From NCBI GenBank assembly GCA_018384465.1, contig JAHAYQ010000078.1, positions 1 through 8,055 on the forward strand: DNA of 8,055 nt, written 5' to 3'. Numbering within the stretch: position 1 is the first letter of the stretch; the number at the start of each line of letters is the position of its first letter. Under the pieces are notes generated by a model. The model was not told the DNA's origin, did no database searches, and saw nothing but the letters and a program-made list of their open reading frames with translations. This document shows, in pieces, positions 5,028 to 8,055 of the stretch. The DNA comes from Myroides sp. Lineage in GTDB: Bacteria > Bacteroidota > Bacteroidia > Flavobacteriales > Flavobacteriaceae. Position numbers and translations under genes: made by a program.

Positions 5028-6522
5028 AACCGTAACCATAAACATAGCCGGACTTGTTTTTCATATCGATGAAAATGCATACCACAAATTAGACTCATAT
5101 ATTAATGCTGTAAAAAATTCGATTCAACAAGACGGCGAAGAAGAAATTATAGCCGATATTGAGTCAAGAATAGCCGAGCTTTTTGCCGAGCGTATAGATC
5201 CTCACTCAGGGGTAATCCTCATGAATAATGTAGATGAAATTATAAACATTATGGGTAAACCCGAAGATTATATTATTGAGGAAGAACCTGTTAGGACAAA
5301 CAACTATTCATCTAACACCAAACCTTACAAGAAAATTTACCGCGATGGTGAAAAGCGTGTTTTTGGAGGAGTTTGTTCAGGCTTAGGACACTATTTTAAC
5401 ATAGATCCTGTTTGGATTCGCATCATTTTTATTTTACTTGTATTGTTATATGGCACCAGCTTATTGGTTTATTTTATCTTGTGGATTGTAATACCAAAAG
5501 CCAACACCGTATCTGAAGTTTTAGAAATGAAAGGTGAACCTGTGAATATATCGAACATCGAAAAACAATTTCGGCAGAGCGTTTCAACATCTTATCAAAC
5601 GATAAAAAACAACGGAAAATCGGCAGCAGAAGTCATTCGAAAAGTTTTTGGAATTATTTTAATTACCTTTTCAATAATTTCCATATTTGGTAGCTTTTTT
5701 GCACCGATTGCATTCACTGCACAGAAAGACTTTATATTTGGTAATTTGATTACTTACAACGAGGCTGCAATTGGCATTCCTTTTTGGATATTAAACCTCA
5801 GTTTATTTTTAGTAAGTTGTTTGCCTTTTTTGGTACTTTTACTTTGTGGAATTAAATTACTAAATCCAAAATTAAAACACATAGGATTAACTTCAGCTAT
5901 TTTAGGATTTATTTGGTTGGTGGCACTGTTTATTTTTGCTTATGTTATGATTAATGTTAATTTAAAGAAAGATAAAATCGAAGAGTTTTTTAAAGAAAGA
6001 TACGAAACCACTGTTTCAAAATCCGATTTAACTATTGCACCAACCGATACACTTAAAGTTATCTTTCAAAGAGATCCAAGAATTTATACCGTTAATGACT
6101 CAGTAAGTGATAATTTGCGATATAGTGAAATTGACGACATTGATGTTAAATTTTATCAATCAAATACTGAAAATGCCTATATAGAAATTGAAGAAAAAAT
6201 ATTTAACAACAAGTTTATAAGGATTACCACAAGTGGATCTTCGGATATTTCTGTAAACACATCAAAATTTAGTAACACATTAAATTATAATTATTTAATA
6301 AAAAGTGATACTTTAGTGCTTTCAAATTCGCTTTTGGCAACTAAAAACAATTTTACCGACGATAATAAAGTAAAAGTTAAAGTTTATGTAATGCCAAATC
6401 AAAAAATAAAATTAAATGGTAATGATAAAGATTTCATTTCTAACGACATAGATCAAGGAATTCATTACTATAAATTTAACCAACATGGCAAATTAACAAA
6501 CACAAACGATATTATAAATTAA
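5020..6522 (+). CDS. PspC domain-containing membrane protein
   Basis: The 500-residue product has four parts. Residues 1 to about 87 are a cytoplasmic region common in Bacteroidota PspC proteins (TVTINIAGLVFHIDENAY, ADIESRIAELFAERI, VDEIINIMGKPEDY). The PspC domain spans about 103-163 (KKIYRDGEKRVFGGVCSGLG, DPVWIRIIF, then a hydrophobic segment ending WIVIPKA). Three further membrane segments lie at about 208-233, 254-280 and 289-312. The C-terminal region 313-500 is hydrophilic and beta-rich, and probably outside the cytoplasmic membrane. In proteobacteria PspC senses secretin or membrane stress through PspA/PspB; this long flavobacterial form lacks those partners here and is paired with PadR. 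An envelope-stress role is therefore inferred. It is somewhat shorter than the approximately 570-residue relatives I recall. Confidence 0.9.
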   Translation: MNKTVTINIAGLVFHIDENAYHKLDSYINAVKNSIQQDGEEEIIADIESRIAELFAERIDPHSGVILMNNVDEIINIMGKPEDYIIEEEPVRTNNYSSNTKPYKKIYRDGEKRVFGGVCSGLGHYFNIDPVWIRIIFILLVLLYGTSLLVYFILWIVIPKANTVSEVLEMKGEPVNISNIEKQFRQSVSTSYQTIKNNGKSAAEVIRKVFGIILITFSIISIFGSFFAPIAFTAQKDFIFGNLITYNEAAIGIPFWILNLSLFLVSCLPFLVLLLCGIKLLNPKLKHIGLTSAILGFIWLVALFIFAYVMINVNLKKDKIEEFFKERYETTVSKSDLTIAPTDTLKVIFQRDPRIYTVNDSVSDNLRYSEIDDIDVKFYQSNTENAYIEIEEKIFNNKFIRITTSGSSDISVNTSKFSNTLNYNYLIKSDTLVLSNSLLATKNNFTDDNKVKVKVYVMPNQKIKLNGNDKDFISNDIDQGIHYYKFNQHGKLTNTNDIIN

Positions 6523-6535
6523 ATACTCAAAGCTT

Positions 6536-6598
6536 ATGTTCTACTTACTATTATTAATTGGTCAAACTTTAATTGATCTTGCAAAGAGTTTATTTTAA
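6536..6598 (+). CDS. Possible 20-residue hydrophobic peptide after pspC
   Basis: An ATG 13 bases after the pspC stop opens a short frame, MFYLLLLIGQTLIDLAKSLF, that ends 5 bases before the first terminator hairpin. The peptide is a single hydrophobic/amphipathic helix and would be the third cistron of the padR-pspC operon. There is no Shine-Dalgarno sequence, but that is normal here. Frames this short arise often by chance in such A+T-rich DNA. The position between a membrane-stress gene and its terminator is the only further support. Confidence 0.3.
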   Translation: MFYLLLLIGQTLIDLAKSLF

Positions 6599-6603
6599 AG
6601 TAT

Positions 6604-6635
6604 AAAGTCGCTTTTTTTTGAAAGCGACTTTTTTT
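6604..6635 (+). terminator. Intrinsic terminator of the padR-pspC operon
   Basis: AAAGTCGCTTT (6604-6614) and AAAGCGACTTT (6621-6631) form a perfect 11-base-pair stem with a 6-base loop. A run of T follows to 6635. It lies 81 bases after the pspC stop and directly after the possible small peptide. Confidence 0.85.
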
Positions 6636-6640
6636 GATAA

Positions 6641-6672
6641 AAAAAATCCTTTTCACATGAAAAGGATTTTTT
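6641..6672. terminator. Bidirectional intrinsic terminator between converging genes
   Basis: AAAAAATCCTTTT (6641-6653) and AAAAGGATTTTTT (6660-6672) pair perfectly around the 6-base CACATG, whose outer C and G extend the stem to 14 pairs. It has a T run on either strand (6 on plus; 8 on minus, from A at 6639-6646). It can stop pspC read-through and also end the minus-strand small membrane gene, whose stop is 18 bases away. Confidence 0.85.
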
Positions 6673-6690
6673 ATAACTAACAAACAAAAC

Positions 6691-6858
6691 TTATGCTTGT
6701 TCTTGTTCTTTTTTAGCTTTATTTTCTTTAATTAAGTCAATAGCTCCTCCAAAAGCCCAGTAAATTACAAAGCTAATTAAGAAAAACATCAACCAGAAGC
6801 CCATTATTAAAACGGTCAATCCTATTAAAAAAGCTATAAATTGTTGAAATTCAAACAT
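6691..6858 (-). CDS. Small conserved-type membrane protein of unknown function (55 residues)
   Basis: The product is a short N-terminal segment (MFEFQQF), one or two closely packed hydrophobic stretches over about residues 7-40 (LIGLTVLIMGFWLMFFLISFVIYWAFGG), and a charged tail (LIKENKAKKEQEQA) that probably faces the cytoplasm. No known family is recognised. The ATG at 6858 is chosen although the frame is open further upstream to 7068, because a full consensus promoter (6888-6918) lies inside that extension and the extension would overlap the start of fumC. A GGA lies about 6 bases upstream of the ATG within a 10-base palindrome, ATTCCGGAAT (6860-6869). It is a single gene, ended by the hairpin at 6641-6672 and divergent from fumC. 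Confidence 0.75.
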   Translation of the reverse strand: MFEFQQFIAFLIGLTVLIMGFWLMFFLISFVIYWAFGGAIDLIKENKAKKEQEQA

Positions 6859-6887
6859 GATTCCGGAATTTTTTGTGTATACGTTTA

Positions 6888-6918
6888 CAAAGATAAACCT
6901 AAAGTTTAACAACCCAAA
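6888..6918 (-). promoter_or_regulatory. Consensus promoter of the 55-residue membrane protein gene
   Basis: On the minus strand TTTG (6915-6918), a 19-base spacer and TATCTTTG (6888-6895) match both halves of the Bacteroidota promoter TTTG-N(17-23)-TAnnTTTG. Transcription would start near 6881, about 23 bases before the ATG at 6858. This is the best promoter in the window and supports the short gene model. Confidence 0.7.
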
Positions 6919-6953
6919 CAAAATCTTAATAAAATCTAAATTTTCTTTAATTG

Positions 6954-7005
6954 TTGAACATTGAGAACTATTTGTTGTATCTTTATTTATAATAATTATA
7001 AATAA
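6954..7005 (+). promoter_or_regulatory. fumC promoter and A/T inverted repeat in its leader
   Basis: TTG at 6954-6956 and TATCTTTA at 6978-6985 (7 of 8 to TAnnTTTG) with 21 bases between them make a plausible promoter, starting transcription near 6991. TTATTTATAA (6983-6992) and TTATAAATAA (6996-7005) form a perfect 10-base inverted repeat with a 3-base spacer that overlaps the -7 box and fills the short leader, ending 7 bases before the ATG. It could be an operator or a weak mRNA hairpin, but it is A/T only. Confidence 0.4.
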
Positions 7006-7012
7006 TTTTCTC

Positions 7013-8055
7013 ATGGAATATCGACTTGAAAAGGATACGATGGGTGAAGTTAAAGTACCTGCCGACAAATATTGGGGTGCCCAAACGGAAAGATCCCGTA
7101 ATAATTTTAAAATTGGGAACCCAGCATCTATGCCTATTGAAATTATTGAAGGATTTGCATACCTTAAAAAAGCCGCTGCATTTACTAATTGTGATTTGGG
7201 TGTATTATCTAAAGAAAAACGTGATGCTATAGCTACAGTATGCGATGAAATATTGGCAGGTAAATGGCACGATCAATTTCCTTTAGTTATTTGGCAAACG
7301 GGTTCAGGCACGCAATCAAACATGAACATGAACGAAGTAATTGCAAATCGGGCACAAGTTTTAGCTGGTTTTAAAATCGGTGAAGGTGAAGCTGTTTTAA
7401 AACCTAATGATGATGTAAACAAATCGCAATCGTCTAACGACACATTTCCCACAGGTATGCACATTGCAGCCTATAAAGCGGTAGCAGAAATCACTATACC
7501 TGGCGTAGAGCAACTACGCAATACACTAGCAAAAAAAGCAGAAGAGTTTAAAGATGTTGTAAAAATAGGTCGTACCCATTTAATGGATGCTACTCCTCTA
7601 ACCTTAGGACAAGAATTGTCAGGTTACGTTGCCCAATTAAATCACGGGTTAAAAGCGCTGAAAAACACATTAAGCCATTTATCTGAAATTGCTTTAGGTG
7701 GTACAGCTGTAGGAACCGGATTAAACACACCAAAAGGATACGATGTTTTAGTAGCAAAATATATAGCTGAATTTACAGGACATCCATTTGTTACAGCCGA
7801 AAATAAATTCGAAGCACTGGCTGCTCACGATGCGCTTGTAGAAACACACGGCGCATTAAAACAATTGGCAGTAGCGCTTAATAAAATAGCTAACGATATT
7901 AGAATGTTAGCATCGGGACCTCGTTCAGGAATTGGCGAAATTATAATACCAGAAAACGAACCTGGATCTTCTATCATGCCAGGAAAAGTAAACCCCACAC
8001 AATGCGAAGCACTTACCATGGTTGCCGCTCAAGTTATGGGCAATGATGTAGCTAT
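7013..8055 (+). CDS. fumC: Class II fumarate hydratase (N-terminal three quarters)
   Basis: The first 347 residues are present of an expected total near 465; the gene runs off the right edge. Class II fumarase is the iron-free homotetrameric enzyme that interconverts fumarate and malate in the TCA cycle in the cytoplasm. Landmarks are YWGAQTERS (20-28), TGSGTQSNMNMNEV (96-109), NKSQSSNDTFPT (136-147), GRTHLMDATP (187-196) with H189 as the expected catalytic base, GTAVGTGLN (230-238), and the superfamily signature GSSIMPGKVNP (318-328) with the catalytic serine on a flexible loop. The NMNMNEV and NDTFPT segments favour fumarase over aspartase, argininosuccinate lyase or adenylosuccinate lyase. 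The ATG at 7013 fits the family N-terminus and the promoter; a second ATG at codon 10 would remove conserved residues. No frameshift is seen. Confidence 0.95.
   Translation, partial: MEYRLEKDTMGEVKVPADKYWGAQTERSRNNFKIGNPASMPIEIIEGFAYLKKAAAFTNCDLGVLSKEKRDAIATVCDEILAGKWHDQFPLVIWQTGSGTQSNMNMNEVIANRAQVLAGFKIGEGEAVLKPNDDVNKSQSSNDTFPTGMHIAAYKAVAEITIPGVEQLRNTLAKKAEEFKDVVKIGRTHLMDATPLTLGQELSGYVAQLNHGLKALKNTLSHLSEIALGGTAVGTGLNTPKGYDVLVAKYIAEFTGHPFVTAENKFEALAAHDALVETHGALKQLAVALNKIANDIRMLASGPRSGIGEIIIPENEPGSSIMPGKVNPTQCEALTMVAAQVMGNDVA

Noticed and set aside
6859..7068. Upstream in-frame extension of the 55-residue membrane protein to an ATG at 7068
   Set aside because: The extension runs through a full consensus promoter and into the first codons of fumC on the other strand; the extra residues look like translated A+T-rich spacer.
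7026..7232. 68-codon open frame on the plus strand
   Set aside because: It lies wholly inside fumC in another frame and shows no recognisable domain.
7273..7464. 63-codon open frame on the minus strand
   Set aside because: It is antisense to the conserved catalytic part of fumC, with no promoter or family features.
7825..8019. 64-codon open frame on the minus strand
   Set aside because: It is antisense to fumC, including the GSSIMPGKVNP signature, and its composition reflects that coding strand.
1..8055. Defence system, prophage, insertion sequence or CRISPR array
   Set aside because: No transposase, integrase, nuclease-ATPase pair, repeat-spacer pattern or tRNA-linked attachment site was seen on either strand; the genes are of ordinary chromosomal type.

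Overview
The window looks like ordinary chromosomal DNA from a member of the Flavobacteriaceae (Bacteroidota), of the Flavobacterium/Myroides kind; I cannot fix the genus. The evidence is strong A+T richness, upstream boxes of the TAnnTTTG type used by the Bacteroidota primary sigma factor, an almost complete lack of Shine-Dalgarno sequences, a secreted protein with a type IX secretion C-terminal sorting domain, and RsmG, PspC and FumC sequences of flavobacterial type. I see no tRNA, rRNA, CRISPR array, insertion sequence, prophage or defence gene.

Layout. (1) 1-332, minus: N-terminal part of a class I aspartate-type aminotransferase, cut by the window edge. (2) 417-1661, minus: secreted endonuclease/exonuclease/phosphatase-fold enzyme with a T9SS sorting tail and its own promoter. 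(3) 1796-2413, plus: rsmG, divergent from the nuclease gene. (4) 2423-4402, minus: a tightly packed operon read in the order DUF4442 hotdog protein, TIGR01777 SDR-type oxidoreductase, DUF2200 protein, and a decayed YciI-like gene whose ATG overlaps the DUF2200 stop. (5) 4403-4688: a 286-base divergent intergenic region with a padR promoter, an inverted repeat suited to be a PadR operator, and a long leader able to fold into an irregular helix of about 22 base pairs with a nested hairpin. (6) 4689-6522, plus: padR and pspC, overlapping by 8 bases, then a possible 20-residue hydrophobic peptide and two terminator hairpins. (7) 6691-6858, minus: a 55-residue one-helix membrane protein with the best promoter in the window. 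(8) 7013 to the end, plus: fumC, cut by the right edge.

How the genes work together. The padR-pspC pair is a regulator plus membrane sensor or effector, a common flavobacterial arrangement thought to serve envelope homeostasis. The DUF4442/SDR/DUF2200 genes are co-transcribed, but their shared task is unknown. The aminotransferase and fumarase are central metabolism, RsmG modifies 16S rRNA, and the nuclease probably scavenges outside the cell.

I find no clear new multi-gene system. The most unexplained signal is the folded padR leader (4547-4675). Next come the decayed signal-peptide YciI gene (2423-2676) and the direct repeats with 11-base period in front of two promoters.
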